Positions 37,786 through 49,066 of a stretch of DNA of 64,000 bases are shown piece after piece. Location: NCBI GenBank assembly GCA_017052515.1, contig JAFHKR010000039.1, positions 1,612,001 to 1,676,000 on the forward strand. Direction: 5' to 3'. Each line of letters opens with the position of its first letter. Positions within the stretch are counted from its first letter, which is position 1. The DNA is from Fictibacillus nanhaiensis. GTDB taxonomy: Bacteria > Bacillota > Bacilli > Bacillales > Fictibacillaceae. The notes beneath the pieces are model-generated. The model saw only the letters and a list, made by a program, of their open reading frames with translations. It did no database searches and was not told the DNA's origin. A program made the translations under genes and the position numbers.

Positions 37786-39114
37786 TTATTCATTATTTTC
37801 TATTTCTCTCACTACAACACGTCCACCTGAGGCTTTAATAATTTTTACAGGTGTACCTTTTTCAATATACGATCCTTCTGTTACTACATCTATGAACTCA
37901 TCATCAAGTCTTAAACTTCCAGAAGGTCGCAGTGTTGTAGCGGTGACGCCGATCTTGCCTGTTAGATCTTTCCGCTCATTATGAGATAGATAACCCTTTT
38001 CAGAGCTTGTTGAATCAAATAGGACGAGTTTCTTTAATGAACCGTTATAACCAAATGATCGTAAAAAGAAATACGATCCGATAATCGTAACAACAATGGC
38101 AATTGCAATGGCGATCAATATTCCTGTTAAAGATCCACCTGCCATGATCAATCCTGTTAACACTGCCAACACCCCCAGTATACCAATTATACCACCAGGC
38201 AAAAACAACTCTAAAATAAGCAAAATCAGACCAACACCAAATAAGATGATTGCTTCCCATCCGGCTAGACCGGCTATCATATGACCGTAAAAAAACAGCA
38301 GTAAGGATAAAGCTCCGATAGAACCTGCAATTCCAAATCCAGGTGTATAAAGCTCTAATACAAGACCTAAGCTGCCTAATGATAAAAGAATAGGCACGAC
38401 GACAGGGTTAGTAACAAAGCGTGCTATCTTATCAGCAAAAGTAGGATTAGATTCTAAAACTTTTGCATCTTCTAGATTTAGATAAGCTAGAAGTTCTTGA
38501 CGATCTTCTGCGATTTTTTCTGCATAGCCTACCTTTAATGCTTCACTGGCTGTTAACGTAAGTAGTTCACCTTTTTCTAAACCAAGTTCAGGAATCTCAA
38601 CGTCTGGGTCTACCATCGCCTCAGCGTATACGGGAGTTCTTTCATTCAGCTCTGCTGCTGCTAGCATTTCGGCTTTCCATGCAGACTCAGCTTTTTGTCC
38701 AGCGGTATTTCCTTGACTGTCGATCACAGCGGCAGATCCAATCGTTGTTGATGGCTTCATAACAATCTGGTCTGCATTTAAAGCGATATACGCTCCTGCT
38801 GAGAAAGCGTTTTTCACCACATAGGCTGTAATTGGAATTTCTGTATCTCTCATGACTTTTGCGATATGTAGTGCAGCATCTACTCTGCCTCCAGGAGTAT
38901 AAATCTCTAGAACGATATGATCCGTTCCATCTTTCTCTGCCTTTTGAATACTCCGATCTAAAAAAGCTTCAAGGCCTCTTTCAACTTCATGTTCTACAGG
39001 TATGAACGTAACTGTCTTACCTTTACCTACTGCAAATACTTGTGAAGTTGAGAGTACACCATAAATTCCCCAAATCAGACAAAGTAAATAGATGAACAAT
39101 CGAACCCTTTTCAC
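37786..39114 (-). CDS. yqeZ: NfeD-family membrane serine protease (YqeZ)
   Basis: A long-form NfeD of 442 residues. A signal-like N-terminal segment is followed by a ClpP/crotonase-like protease domain (about residues 35-230) with the FSAGAYIALNADQIVM motif containing the likely nucleophile Ser. Four or five membrane segments follow (about 235-355), then a C-terminal OB-fold (NfeDC domain; LTGKIGVTATTLRPSGSLRL). It pairs with flotillin and probably modulates membrane-domain proteins. The operon order is nfeD-floA-yqfB. Confidence 0.93.
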   Translation of the reverse strand: MKRVRLFIYLLCLIWGIYGVLSTSQVFAVGKGKTVTFIPVEHEVERGLEAFLDRSIQKAEKDGTDHIVLEIYTPGGRVDAALHIAKVMRDTEIPITAYVVKNAFSAGAYIALNADQIVMKPSTTIGSAAVIDSQGNTAGQKAESAWKAEMLAAAELNERTPVYAEAMVDPDVEIPELGLEKGELLTLTASEALKVGYAEKIAEDRQELLAYLNLEDAKVLESNPTFADKIARFVTNPVVVPILLSLGSLGLVLELYTPGFGIAGSIGALSLLLFFYGHMIAGLAGWEAIILFGVGLILLILELFLPGGIIGILGVLAVLTGLIMAGGSLTGILIAIAIAIVVTIIGSYFFLRSFGYNGSLKKLVLFDSTSSEKGYLSHNERKDLTGKIGVTATTLRPSGSLRLDDEFIDVVTEGSYIEKGTPVKIIKASGGRVVVREIENNE

Positions 39115-39172
39115 AAACTAACACCCCCTTCACTCTATTTTACGTTAATTTGTGGAAAAAAGTTTCAAAAAA

Positions 39173-39206
39173 TAAGAAAACGCCCTGTATAAATACAGAG
39201 CGTTTG
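39173..39206 (-). terminator. Terminator of rpsU-yqeY
   Basis: AACGCTCTGTAT/ATACAGGGCGTT stem (39179-39204) with TTTTCTT on the minus strand. Confidence 0.88.
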
Positions 39207-39215
39207 TCATTTCAA

Positions 39216-39659
39216 TTATGATAATTGTTGCTGAACAATACGGTTAACGAGTCCACCATCGGCTTTCCCTTTAACTTTAGGCATAAGAGCCCCCATAACT
39301 TTACCCATATCAGCTTTAGAAGTGGCACCAATTTCAGAAATCGTTTGAGCAACAATTTCTTGTAGTTCTTCTTCAGTCAGCTGTTTTGGTAAGTATGGCG
39401 TAAGAACAGCGATTTCATCTTGAAGTCCAGCGACTAGATCATCGCGGCCAGCTTTTTCGAATTCTTGGAGGGAGTCTTTTCTTTGTTTCATTTCGCGTAC
39501 AAGAACGGTAAGCTCTTCTTCCTCGTTTAATTCACGCCCTTGCTTGATAGCTTCATTTTGAAGTGATGCCTTAAGCATGCGAATTACAGAAAGCTTTTGC
39601 TTGTTCTTGTCCTTCATCGCTTGTTTCATATCTTGGTTTAATTCATTAAGAAGACTCAT
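39216..39659 (-). CDS. yqeY: GatB/YqeY domain protein
   Basis: A 147-residue protein related to the tail domain of the GatB amidotransferase subunit ([56 protein letters not shown]). It may bind tRNA, but its function is not settled. It follows rpsU by 20 bp in the conserved rpsU-yqeY pair. Confidence 0.94.
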   Translation of the reverse strand: MSLLNELNQDMKQAMKDKNKQKLSVIRMLKASLQNEAIKQGRELNEEEELTVLVREMKQRKDSLQEFEKAGRDDLVAGLQDEIAVLTPYLPKQLTEEELQEIVAQTISEIGATSKADMGKVMGALMPKVKGKADGGLVNRIVQQQLS

Positions 39660-39679
39660 TTTACTAACTTACACCCCGC

Positions 39680-39853
39680 TTAGAACTTACGCTTTCTTGC
39701 TGCCTCAGCCTTCTTCTTACGCTTTACGCTTGGCTTTTCATAATGCTTGCGCTTTTTAACTTCAGCCAATGTTCCATCTTTGGAAACGGATCTTTTAAAA
39801 CGACGAAGAGCATCATCAATGGATTCATTCTTGCGAATACGTGTTTCTGCCAT
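39680..39853 (-). CDS. rpsU: 30S ribosomal protein S21
   Basis: A 57-residue basic protein: [20 protein letters not shown] start and AEAARKRKF end, the full Bacillus S21 length. GGAGGG lies before the ATG. First gene of the rpsU-yqeY unit; too small for some callers. The 147-base gap to deoC shows no obvious terminator for deoC. Confidence 0.97.
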   Translation of the reverse strand: MAETRIRKNESIDDALRRFKRSVSKDGTLAEVKKRKHYEKPSVKRKKKAEAARKRKF

Positions 39854-40000
39854 TTGTATTTCCCTCCCTCCAGACCACCCTTACATAAAGTAAAGATGCG
39901 TCACATATCTTTTGCCATTATAATATATCCTTGCATTACGGTCAACTTAATTTAAACAAGTTGGTCTTAGGAGATAAGGTAAATGACTTAAAAGTAAAAA

Positions 40001-40675
40001 TTAATAATCGGAAGTGGATGTTCCGCCTTCTACAATCGCGATTCCAGCGCTTGCACCGATACGTGTAGCACCAGCTTCGATCATAGCCAAAGCCGTATCG
40101 CGGTCACGTACAGCACCAGAAGCTTTCACACCGATGTTCGGACCAACTGTCTCACGCATCAATTTAATGTCTTCTACTGTTGCTCCACCTGTGGAGAACC
40201 CTGTTGATGTTTTTACAAAATCGATACCTGCTTTAACCGCAATCTCACATGCTTTTACTTTTTCTTCGTTTGTAAGAAGAGAAGTTTCAATGATCGCTTT
40301 TGTTAAAGCTTTACCTTTAGCAGCTTCAACAACTGCACGAACATCTTTTTCGACTAACTCGTAGTTGCCATCTTTCAATGCACCGATGTTGATAACCATA
40401 TCTACTTCAGTTGCACCGTTTTCAATTGCATTCTTCGTTTCGAACGCTTTAACTTCTGGAGTGTTTGCACCTAGTGGAAAACCAATTACCGTACAAACTG
40501 CTACGTCAGAATCTTTTAATTGTTCGAATGCTGTGTAAACCCAAGTCGGATTAACACAAACAGAAAAGAAATTATATTTTTTAGCTTCCTCACAAAGAGT
40601 TAAGATTTCTTTCTTTGAAGTTTCAGCTTTTAATGCTGTATGGTCGATCATTCTTGCAACGTTTAAATTGCTCAT
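40001..40675 (-). CDS. deoC: Deoxyribose-phosphate aldolase
   Basis: Class I aldolase that splits 2-deoxyribose 5-phosphate into acetaldehyde and glyceraldehyde 3-phosphate in nucleoside catabolism. The 224-residue TIM barrel contains [29 protein letters not shown], the Schiff-base Lys in [18 protein letters not shown] and the second Lys in [19 protein letters not shown] upstream of the ATG. In B. subtilis this spot between mtaB and rpsU holds yqeW instead, so deoC is an insertion or replacement. It is not with other deo genes here. Confidence 0.96.
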   Translation of the reverse strand: MSNLNVARMIDHTALKAETSKKEILTLCEEAKKYNFFSVCVNPTWVYTAFEQLKDSDVAVCTVIGFPLGANTPEVKAFETKNAIENGATEVDMVINIGALKDGNYELVEKDVRAVVEAAKGKALTKAIIETSLLTNEEKVKACEIAVKAGIDFVKTSTGFSTGGATVEDIKLMRETVGPNIGVKASGAVRDRDTALAMIEAGATRIGASAGIAIVEGGTSTSDY

Positions 40676-40805
40676 TTCAACAAACCCTTTCTAAATAAAA
40701 AAATTAAACACCGTTAGTATCATAACAAATTTTTCGACATAAATCGAGCATGACAAAAATATTTACAGTGAAGGACAACTAACACTTTGAACCCTCAAGA
40801 TTGAT

Positions 40806-40842
40806 TAAAAAAACATCCTGGGCTTGAACTCCAGGATGTTAG
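40806..40842 (-). terminator. Terminator of mtaB
   Basis: Perfect 10-bp AACATCCTGG/CCAGGATGTT stem (40814-40823 with 40833-40842) and TTTTTTT on the minus strand. Confidence 0.92.
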
Positions 40843-42191
40843 CTTGAAACAGCTTGCTTTAGGATGTCTTCCATTTCTTGTTTTACAAATATACCTTTAT
40901 TGTAAGGATACCCTGCTTCAGTGATTTTCACTTTAACCAATTTACCAATCATCTCTTCGTTTCCTTCAAATAAAACTTTAAGATAATTCGGAGTGTATCC
41001 TACGTATAGTTTGCTCGTAGGATCTTCTTTAAATGCTTCTTCAGGAATTACTTCTACAACTGTATCTTCATAGTTGGATGCATATTCTTTTGCTAGTTGA
41101 TCAGATAGAGAAATCAACTTGTGTACACGTTCGTTTTTTATATCTTCTGGAACTTGATCCTCCATCTTTGCAGCTGGAGTTCCCGTACGTTTTGAGTAAG
41201 GGAATACGTGTAGTTCCATAAATTTATGTTTCTCGATAAAACGATACGTTTCCATAAACTCTTCTTCTGTCTCTCCTGGAAAACCAACGATTACATCTGA
41301 TGTAATTGCAAGTCCTGGAAGAGCTTCTTTTAAACGGCCTAACCTTTCACCGAACATCTCCATCGAATATTTTCGTCTCATTCGTTGAAGCACAGTGTTT
41401 GACCCTGATTGTAGGGGTATGTGCAGATGAGGAACTACTTTATCTGACCTACCCATAACTTCAATCACTTCATCAGAGATCTGACTAGCTTCAATGGATG
41501 AGATACGGATACGTTTTAATCCTGAGATGTTCTTATCAAGATCATCCAACAACTTCGCAAAAGAATAATCCTTCATATCTTCTCCGTATCCAGCAGTATG
41601 AATGCCGGTAAGAACGATCTCTTTATAACCAGAGTCTACAAGCTGCTGAGCCTGAGAAAGTACATCTTCCGGTTTCCGGGAACGAAGAAGACCTCTTGCC
41701 CAAGGAATAATACAGAACGTACAGAAGTTATTACATCCTTCTTGTATCTTGAGCGATGCTCGTGTTCGATCAGTAAATGCAGGAACATCTAGTTCCTCAT
41801 ACACACGTGCTTTCATGATGTTAGACACACCATTAATAGGCATACGTTCTTCTTTATACTGTTGAATGTAAGTAAGCATTTTAGAACGGTCTTGTGTACC
41901 GACTACAACGTCTACCCCTGGAATCGCCATAATTTCTGCAGGTGATGTTTGAGCATAGCAACCTGTTACACAAATAACAGCGTCCGGGTTTTTCCGGATA
42001 GCTCTTCGTATTACTTGTCTGCTCTTTTTATCACCCGTGTTCGTTACGGTACATGTATTGATAACATAGACATCTGCCGTACTATCAAAATCAGTACGTT
42101 CATATCCTTCAGCTTGGAAAAGCTGCCAGATCGCTTCAGTCTCATAATGATTTACTTTACAACCTAATGTATGAAATGCTACGGATGGCAT
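40839..42191 (-). CDS. mtaB: tRNA (N6-threonylcarbamoyladenosine(37)-C2)-methylthiotransferase MtaB
   Basis: Radical-SAM enzyme that turns t6A37 into ms2t6A37 in ANN-decoding tRNAs. The 450-residue protein has the MTTase domain with cluster cysteines (TLGCKVNHYETE, NTCTVT, VTGCYAQ), the radical-SAM CxxxCxxC in EGCNNFCTFCIIPWARG, and a C-terminal TRAM domain (SKLYVGYTPNYLKV). The ATG at 42191 is used (AAAGGGG 8 bases upstream) rather than GTG at 42200. It follows rsmE by 5 bp and prmA, a conserved RNA/protein-modification run. Confidence 0.95.
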   Translation of the reverse strand: MPSVAFHTLGCKVNHYETEAIWQLFQAEGYERTDFDSTADVYVINTCTVTNTGDKKSRQVIRRAIRKNPDAVICVTGCYAQTSPAEIMAIPGVDVVVGTQDRSKMLTYIQQYKEERMPINGVSNIMKARVYEELDVPAFTDRTRASLKIQEGCNNFCTFCIIPWARGLLRSRKPEDVLSQAQQLVDSGYKEIVLTGIHTAGYGEDMKDYSFAKLLDDLDKNISGLKRIRISSIEASQISDEVIEVMGRSDKVVPHLHIPLQSGSNTVLQRMRRKYSMEMFGERLGRLKEALPGLAITSDVIVGFPGETEEEFMETYRFIEKHKFMELHVFPYSKRTGTPAAKMEDQVPEDIKNERVHKLISLSDQLAKEYASNYEDTVVEVIPEEAFKEDPTSKLYVGYTPNYLKVLFEGNEEMIGKLVKVKITEAGYPYNKGIFVKQEMEDILKQAVSS

Positions 42192-42196
42192 AATGA

Positions 42197-42949
42197 TCAC
42201 CCCTTTAATTCAAAATGATAAGAAATAGCTGATAACAAGTACAATGGTGCTGTTTCGGTCCTTAAAATCCTCGGACCCAGTCCGCACAATAAAAAACCAT
42301 GATCATTAAGCAAGGCTGCTTCTTTTTCACTGATGCCACCTTCCGGACCGATCACACATAGGATTGAATCTCCTACTTCAGCTGTACGTAAAGCAGAAGC
42401 AAAATGAGAGATTTCATTCTGTTTTGCTTCTTCCTCAAACGCAACGATTTTTATCTTATACTGTTCTGTCATTTTTAGCAAATCAGAAAAAGAACCAGGA
42501 TTCAAGATGTCTGGAACCCGGTTTCTATGTGATTGCTCTGCTGCTTCTTTTGCAATTTTTTCAAGTCTTTCTTTTTTCTTAACCGCTTTTTTGTCATCCC
42601 ATTTTACAACAGAACGGTCTGCTGAAAATGGAAAAAAGGAAAAAGCCCCAAGTTCGGTACCTTTTTGGATGATATATTCTAACTTATCCCCTTTTGGCAG
42701 TCCTTGAGCAATGGTAACAGAGACAGGAAGCTCAGCCTTTTTCTCGATATCATTCACAATCTTCGTCTCTACTTCGTTACCGTCAACCTCTATGATTTCA
42801 CACAAAGATGTACGACCTTTGTTATCACAGCAGATGAAATTGTCTCCTACTTGCATTCTCATCACCTTTAAGATGTGCTTAGCATCATCCCCTGTAATCG
42901 TAACAGAGTCATCTTTCCAGTTTTCTGATGGAACAAAGTACCTTTGCAT
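42197..42949 (-). CDS. rsmE: 16S rRNA (uracil(1498)-N(3))-methyltransferase RsmE
   Basis: SPOUT-class methyltransferase acting on U1498 of 16S rRNA. Begins MQRYFVPSENW; it has an N-terminal PUA-like domain and the knotted C-terminal domain with VIGPEGGISEKEAALL and LGPRILRTETAPLYLLS. About 250 residues. The ATG at 42949 fits the family; a GTG at 42958 is possible. Directly downstream of prmA. Confidence 0.94.
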   Translation of the reverse strand: MQRYFVPSENWKDDSVTITGDDAKHILKVMRMQVGDNFICCDNKGRTSLCEIIEVDGNEVETKIVNDIEKKAELPVSVTIAQGLPKGDKLEYIIQKGTELGAFSFFPFSADRSVVKWDDKKAVKKKERLEKIAKEAAEQSHRNRVPDILNPGSFSDLLKMTEQYKIKIVAFEEEAKQNEISHFASALRTAEVGDSILCVIGPEGGISEKEAALLNDHGFLLCGLGPRILRTETAPLYLLSAISYHFELKG

Positions 42950-42966
42950 GAAATGCACGTCCTATC

Positions 42967-43908
42967 CTATTCCTTATTTTGAGCAACGATCGCAACCCAA
43001 TCTTCCATCTCTAATACTTCTACGATCTTAAATCCATGCTCTTCCAATTTCGCTCTAACGTCACGCTTCTTACCTTGGATGATTCCAGACGTAATAAAAT
43101 ACCCACCTGGCTTTAATACTTTAGCTGTATCTTCAACAAACAAGAGTATGATTTCTGCTAAGAGATTTCCTACTACAAGATCAACTGGACCTTCAATCCC
43201 CTTTAAGAGATCATTCTGATCAACATGCACTTTTTGGTTCACTTTGTTCAGCTTTACATTAAGTCGTGCAGAATTCACTGCCACTTCATCCAGGTCATAC
43301 GCCTCAACTTTATTGGCACCTAACATAGCTGATGCAATGCTCAATACACCAGATCCCGTTCCTACATCAATGACAGAATCCCCTTCAGCTATATATTTTT
43401 CGATAGCTTGCAAACTCATGACTGTTGTTGGGTGTGTTCCTGTACCAAACGCCATACCTGGATCAAGCTCAATAATAAGTTCATCAGAATGTACGGGTTT
43501 ATAATCTTCCCATGTAGGGGTGATCGTGATGCGTTTTGAAATTTTTACGGGTTTGTAATACTTTTTCCAAGCGGTCGCCCATTCTTCCTCGTTCACTTCT
43601 GAAATGGAAATCGTGTTAGCTCCAATATCAATGTCATATTTAACCAGGTTCGTAATCGCTTGTTTGATTTCTTCAACCGTTTCACCTAAAAAACTGTTAA
43701 CGGGTAAATAAGCTTTTAAAATGACACCTTCAGAAGGATAGTCAGAAGGGTTCAGCTGATAAATTTCACCAAATACGGATTGACGCTCTTTAGAGAGGTC
43801 ATCTACATCCTCAATCACAACTCCACTAGCTCCCGCCTCATGTAAAATATTCGATACTGGTTCAACAGCTTCCTGAGTAGTGTGGATGCTAATCTCTGAC
43901 CATTTCAT
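42967..43908 (-). CDS. prmA: Ribosomal protein L11 methyltransferase PrmA
   Basis: SAM-dependent enzyme that trimethylates L11. About 313 residues: an N-terminal L11-recognition domain starting [20 protein letters not shown], then the Rossmann domain with [35 protein letters not shown] and VVGNLLAEI. The ATG at 43908 with GGAGTTG upstream is used; the frame extends to 43950. Separated from dnaJ by a repeat copy, so transcription from the heat-shock operon may be reduced here. Confidence 0.95.
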   Translation of the reverse strand: MKWSEISIHTTQEAVEPVSNILHEAGASGVVIEDVDDLSKERQSVFGEIYQLNPSDYPSEGVILKAYLPVNSFLGETVEEIKQAITNLVKYDIDIGANTISISEVNEEEWATAWKKYYKPVKISKRITITPTWEDYKPVHSDELIIELDPGMAFGTGTHPTTVMSLQAIEKYIAEGDSVIDVGTGSGVLSIASAMLGANKVEAYDLDEVAVNSARLNVKLNKVNQKVHVDQNDLLKGIEGPVDLVVGNLLAEIILLFVEDTAKVLKPGGYFITSGIIQGKKRDVRAKLEEHGFKIVEVLEMEDWVAIVAQNKE

Positions 43909-43973
43909 CTTATCAACTCCGTTTGTTAGTTTGGCTATTAAAATTTTCAAGCTATTCCTTTGGCACTATTGAG

Positions 43974-44119
43974 GGTGGTTGATTTCCACTCCAGGTTGCT
44001 CGCTTTCCGCGGGGCGTGCGGTGAGCCCCCTTGCCGCTCTGCGCCATAAGGGGGTCTCACCTGGCCGCTCCTCCCGCAGGAGTCTCGCACCTTGCGTTCT
44101 AATCAACTTGTCAATGATG
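43974..44119 (-). repeat. Copy of the ~150-bp intergenic palindromic repeat (inverted)
   Basis: Occupies the gap between dnaJ and prmA. In minus orientation it has GACTCCTGCGGGAGGAGCGG, CCAGGTGAGACCC, GGGGGCTCACCGCACGCCCC, GCGGAAAGCGAGCAACCTGG, and ends AAATCAACCAC. It is closely similar to the copy at 29142, including a GCTATTAAA shared just outside one end. The remaining bases of the 300-base gap hold no gene. Confidence 0.85.
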
Positions 44120-44208
44120 TTTATACACAAAGCAACAATCTTTTTAGAAATAAAACTTAAAGATCCCTTAATGCATGTAGGAATATATTTAGGTATTTCA
44201 TGTGGGTT

Positions 44209-45321
44209 TTACTCGCCTTTAAATGCGCGTTTGACTTTGTCGAAGAATCCATCTTGTTGTTCGTCTGGCATGCTTCCGCTGATTTCTGAGAAGTCGCGTA
44301 GAAGCTGTTTTTGTTTTTCTGTTAGGTTTTTCGGTGTGATTACCTTGACTTGGATATGCTGGTCACCTTGACCTCTTCCGTGAACGTTTTTAACACCTTT
44401 TCCTCTTAAACGGAAATGAGTTCCGGTTTGTGTACCTGCTGGAATCTTCAGCTTCACTTTACCGTATAATGTTGGAACTTCAATCTCATCACCTAGCGCT
44501 GCTTGAGAGAACGTTAACGGCATCTCGCAAAGGATATCATCTCCATCACGCTCGAAGAACTCATGATCAGCAACTTGGAAGACCACGTAAAGATCACCTG
44601 CAGGACCGCCGTTTACCCCAGCTTCACCATGTCCAGACATACGGATCTGCTGGCCGTTATCTACACCAGCTGGCACTTTGACAGAAATTTTCTTGTTCTT
44701 GCGTACTTTTCCATTTCCATGACACGTCTTACATTTTTCTTTTATGATCTTACCTTTTCCACTACAGTGGTTACATACTCGACGATTAACAATACGGCCA
44801 AACGGTGTATTCTGTTCAACATTCAGCTGACCGCTTCCATTACAATGTGAACATGTTTCAGGCTTTGTTCCTGGTTTAGCTCCTGAACCATGACATGTGT
44901 CACAAGTTTCTTCTGTAGGAATTTGAATTTCAGTTTCTTTACCAAACACAGCTTCTTCAAAAGACAATCTAAGTCCGTACTGAAGATCGTTTCCTTGTCG
45001 AGGACCGTTTGGGTTTCTACGACCGCCGCCCCCACCGAAGAACATATCAAAAATATCACCAAAGCCATCAAAACCAGCTCCGCCGCCACCGAATCCTTGG
45101 TTCGGATCGGTATGGCCGAATTGATCATAATGCGCTTTCTTTTGAGGATCACTTAATGTTTCATATGCATCTTTAACTTCTTTAAATTTATTTTCCGCAT
45201 CTGCCTCTTTATTAACATCTGGGTGATACTTTCTGGCAAGTTTACGGTATGCTTTTTTCACCTCATCGTTTGAGGCATTTTTATCTAATCCAAGTACTTC
45301 GTAATAATCTCGTTTACTCAT
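44209..45321 (-). CDS. dnaJ: Molecular chaperone DnaJ
   Basis: Hsp40 co-chaperone that delivers substrates to DnaK and stimulates its ATPase. The 370-residue type I protein has the J domain with HPD ([12 protein letters not shown]), a Gly/Phe-rich linker ([20 protein letters not shown]), four CxxCxGxG zinc repeats ([32 protein letters not shown]) and the C-terminal substrate domain. The ATG at 45321 has GGGAGTG upstream. A strong terminator lies between dnaK and dnaJ, so dnaJ probably depends on read-through or its own promoter. Confidence 0.97.
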   Translation of the reverse strand: MSKRDYYEVLGLDKNASNDEVKKAYRKLARKYHPDVNKEADAENKFKEVKDAYETLSDPQKKAHYDQFGHTDPNQGFGGGGAGFDGFGDIFDMFFGGGGGRRNPNGPRQGNDLQYGLRLSFEEAVFGKETEIQIPTEETCDTCHGSGAKPGTKPETCSHCNGSGQLNVEQNTPFGRIVNRRVCNHCSGKGKIIKEKCKTCHGNGKVRKNKKISVKVPAGVDNGQQIRMSGHGEAGVNGGPAGDLYVVFQVADHEFFERDGDDILCEMPLTFSQAALGDEIEVPTLYGKVKLKIPAGTQTGTHFRLRGKGVKNVHGRGQGDQHIQVKVITPKNLTEKQKQLLRDFSEISGSMPDEQQDGFFDKVKRAFKGE

Positions 45322-45445
45322 ATAGGACACTCCCGAATTCTCACATAAAAGTTATCTTACCATTGAATACCACCTGACTCAAGACGAAAACTGCAAAGGT
45401 TTTGTTACAGCCTTAAGTCCATTATTGTCATCAATACAACTCAGA

Positions 45446-45484
45446 AAAAAAGTCAAAGTCAAGATGACCTGACTTTGACTTTTA
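45446..45484 (-). terminator. Terminator between dnaK and dnaJ
   Basis: Perfect AAGTCAAAGTCA/TGACTTTGACTT stem with an 8-base loop and TTTTTTT on the minus strand. Confidence 0.9.
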
Positions 45485-45495
45485 TCTGCTAAGTG

Positions 45496-47346
<1,851 letters not shown>

Positions 47347-47362
47347 TCATATGTAGTTTTAT

Positions 47363-47935
47363 CTACGCGTTTACTTTAACCATAGCAGGTCGAATAACTC
47401 GATCTTTTAACATATAACCTTTTTGCAGTTCCTCAATAACTGTATTGGACTCTGTTTCAGAATCCTCCACTTGCATAACGGCTTGATGCAGGTTGGGGTC
47501 AAACATTTGACCTACTGAAGGAATTTCTGTCAGACCTTCTTGTTTCAATGCATCTGCTAGTTGACGATAAACCATTTCCATACCTTGAATAAGGGTTTTG
47601 GTCTGATCGTTTGTAGCTTCAGTCTTCAAAGCACGCTCAAAGTTATCAAGTGCAGGTAATAACTGTTCAAGAAGACTTTGAGATTTATATTTAAGGCTCG
47701 CTGCCTGCTCTTCTCTCGTTCTGCGGCGGAAATTATCATAATCCGCTTGAAGGCGAAGATTTTTTTGGCTTGCTTCCTCAAGCTTTGTTTCTAGCTCTGA
47801 AATGCGTTGTTGCTCTTCAGTAAGCGTTTCTTCTGTAGCAGATTCTACTTCTTCAACAACAACTTCTTCTGTTTCTGTTACTTCTTCATTCACATCAGTT
47901 TGAGTTTGATCTTGAGTGATGTCCTCTTTGTTCAT
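47363..47935 (-). CDS. grpE: Nucleotide exchange factor GrpE
   Basis: Exchange factor for DnaK. 190 residues: a Glu/Thr/Val-rich disordered N terminus (1-45), a long coiled coil ([35 protein letters not shown]) and the C-terminal beta domain ([36 protein letters not shown]). Between hrcA and dnaK. Confidence 0.97.
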   Translation of the reverse strand: MNKEDITQDQTQTDVNEEVTETEEVVVEEVESATEETLTEEQQRISELETKLEEASQKNLRLQADYDNFRRRTREEQAASLKYKSQSLLEQLLPALDNFERALKTEATNDQTKTLIQGMEMVYRQLADALKQEGLTEIPSVGQMFDPNLHQAVMQVEDSETESNTVIEELQKGYMLKDRVIRPAMVKVNA

Positions 47936-47960
47936 GCTTTCACCTCCCTAAAATAATCCA

Positions 47961-48986
47961 CTAATTTGAAAAATCGTTTAATCGGTTCGTCATTTCCTTC
48001 GATAATGAATCAAGTAATGAAATGACTTTCTGATATTCCATTCTGGTTGGGCCGATTAATGAGATCGTACCTATATGTTTACCATGCATCGTATAAGAGG
48101 CATTGATCACACTGCAGTTTTTCATCGCTTCGTGTTCATTCTCTGTACCGATTCTTATGGTCAGCCCTTTTTCTGTCGATGACACGAGCTTTTCCATTAA
48201 ATCGCGCGTTTCTAAAAAATCAAGAAGCGGTCTAACTTTATCTAAATCTCTAAATTCAGGCTGAGAAAGCATATTTGTTTTCCCGCCATAAAATAGCTTT
48301 TCCTTCTTGCTCCAGAGAAGAAGCTGATCTAAGAATACCCCCATGTTTTGATAATCCTTAAGGTGCTTTTTAAACACCGCTGAAAGTTCTTTCTGTATCC
48401 GAGTGTTCAATTCTATCAATCGAACGCCAGCAAGCCTTTCGTTAAGAATGTTCACGAGCTTTTCTAGTTCTGAAGGTTCAATCGTATCGGGTAGCACGAT
48501 CTGTCTGTTCTCTACGTGTCCTGTGTTCGTCACAAAAATTGCAACTGCCACTTGGGAAGAGATCGGAATGATCTGCATATGCTTCAACTTCATATCTAAT
48601 GCGTTAGGTCCTAACACAACAGATGTATAGTTTGTCAGATCTGATAGAATCTTAGCTGATTGATCGAATAACGCCTCTGCTTCTTGAACTTTTTCCGTAA
48701 ATAAGAGTTCTGAATGGCCGATCTCACTTTCTTTCATAGATAGAGAAGGAAGTAAGTGGTCCACGTAAAATCGATATCCTTTTTCAGATGGTATTCTACC
48801 AGATGATGTATGGGTTTTCTCTAGAAAGCCAAGATCCTCCAAGTCCGCAAGTTCGTTTCGAATCGTTGCTGGACTGTAGGTAATGTCCTCTCGTTTAGAG
48901 ATCGTACGGGAACCTACAGGCTCAACATGCTTAATATAGTCATCTATTAAAACACGAAGAATAAAGAGTTGTCGTTCCGTTAACAT
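47961..48986 (-). CDS. hrcA: Heat-inducible transcription repressor HrcA
   Basis: Class I heat-shock repressor that binds CIRCE; activity depends on GroEL. The 341-residue protein has the N-terminal winged helix (MLTERQLFILRVLIDDYIKH, YSPATIRNELADLEDLGFLE), a GAF-like dimer domain and the usual end. First gene of the operon; the CIRCE operator lies just upstream, giving autoregulation. Confidence 0.97.
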   Translation of the reverse strand: MLTERQLFILRVLIDDYIKHVEPVGSRTISKREDITYSPATIRNELADLEDLGFLEKTHTSSGRIPSEKGYRFYVDHLLPSLSMKESEIGHSELLFTEKVQEAEALFDQSAKILSDLTNYTSVVLGPNALDMKLKHMQIIPISSQVAVAIFVTNTGHVENRQIVLPDTIEPSELEKLVNILNERLAGVRLIELNTRIQKELSAVFKKHLKDYQNMGVFLDQLLLWSKKEKLFYGGKTNMLSQPEFRDLDKVRPLLDFLETRDLMEKLVSSTEKGLTIRIGTENEHEAMKNCSVINASYTMHGKHIGTISLIGPTRMEYQKVISLLDSLSKEMTNRLNDFSN

Positions 48987-49002
48987 ACCATCACCCCACT
49001 TG

Positions 49003-49029
49003 TTAGCACTCTTAAACAGCGAGTGCTAA
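49003..49029 (-). promoter_or_regulatory. CIRCE operator (HrcA binding site)
   Basis: Perfect TTAGCACTC-N9-GAGTGCTAA inverted repeat (49003-49011 and 49021-49029), 17 bp upstream of the hrcA start. TATATTATAG follows on the promoter side (about 49031-49040); the -35 is not clear. Confidence 0.98.
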
Positions 49030-49066
49030 ATCTATAATATAAGTTACCAAAAGGTACTCTGCATTG

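Noticed and set aside
43979-44371. 130-codon open frame on the plus strand
   Set aside because: It runs through a repeat copy and then antisense through dnaJ; no ribosome site or family match.
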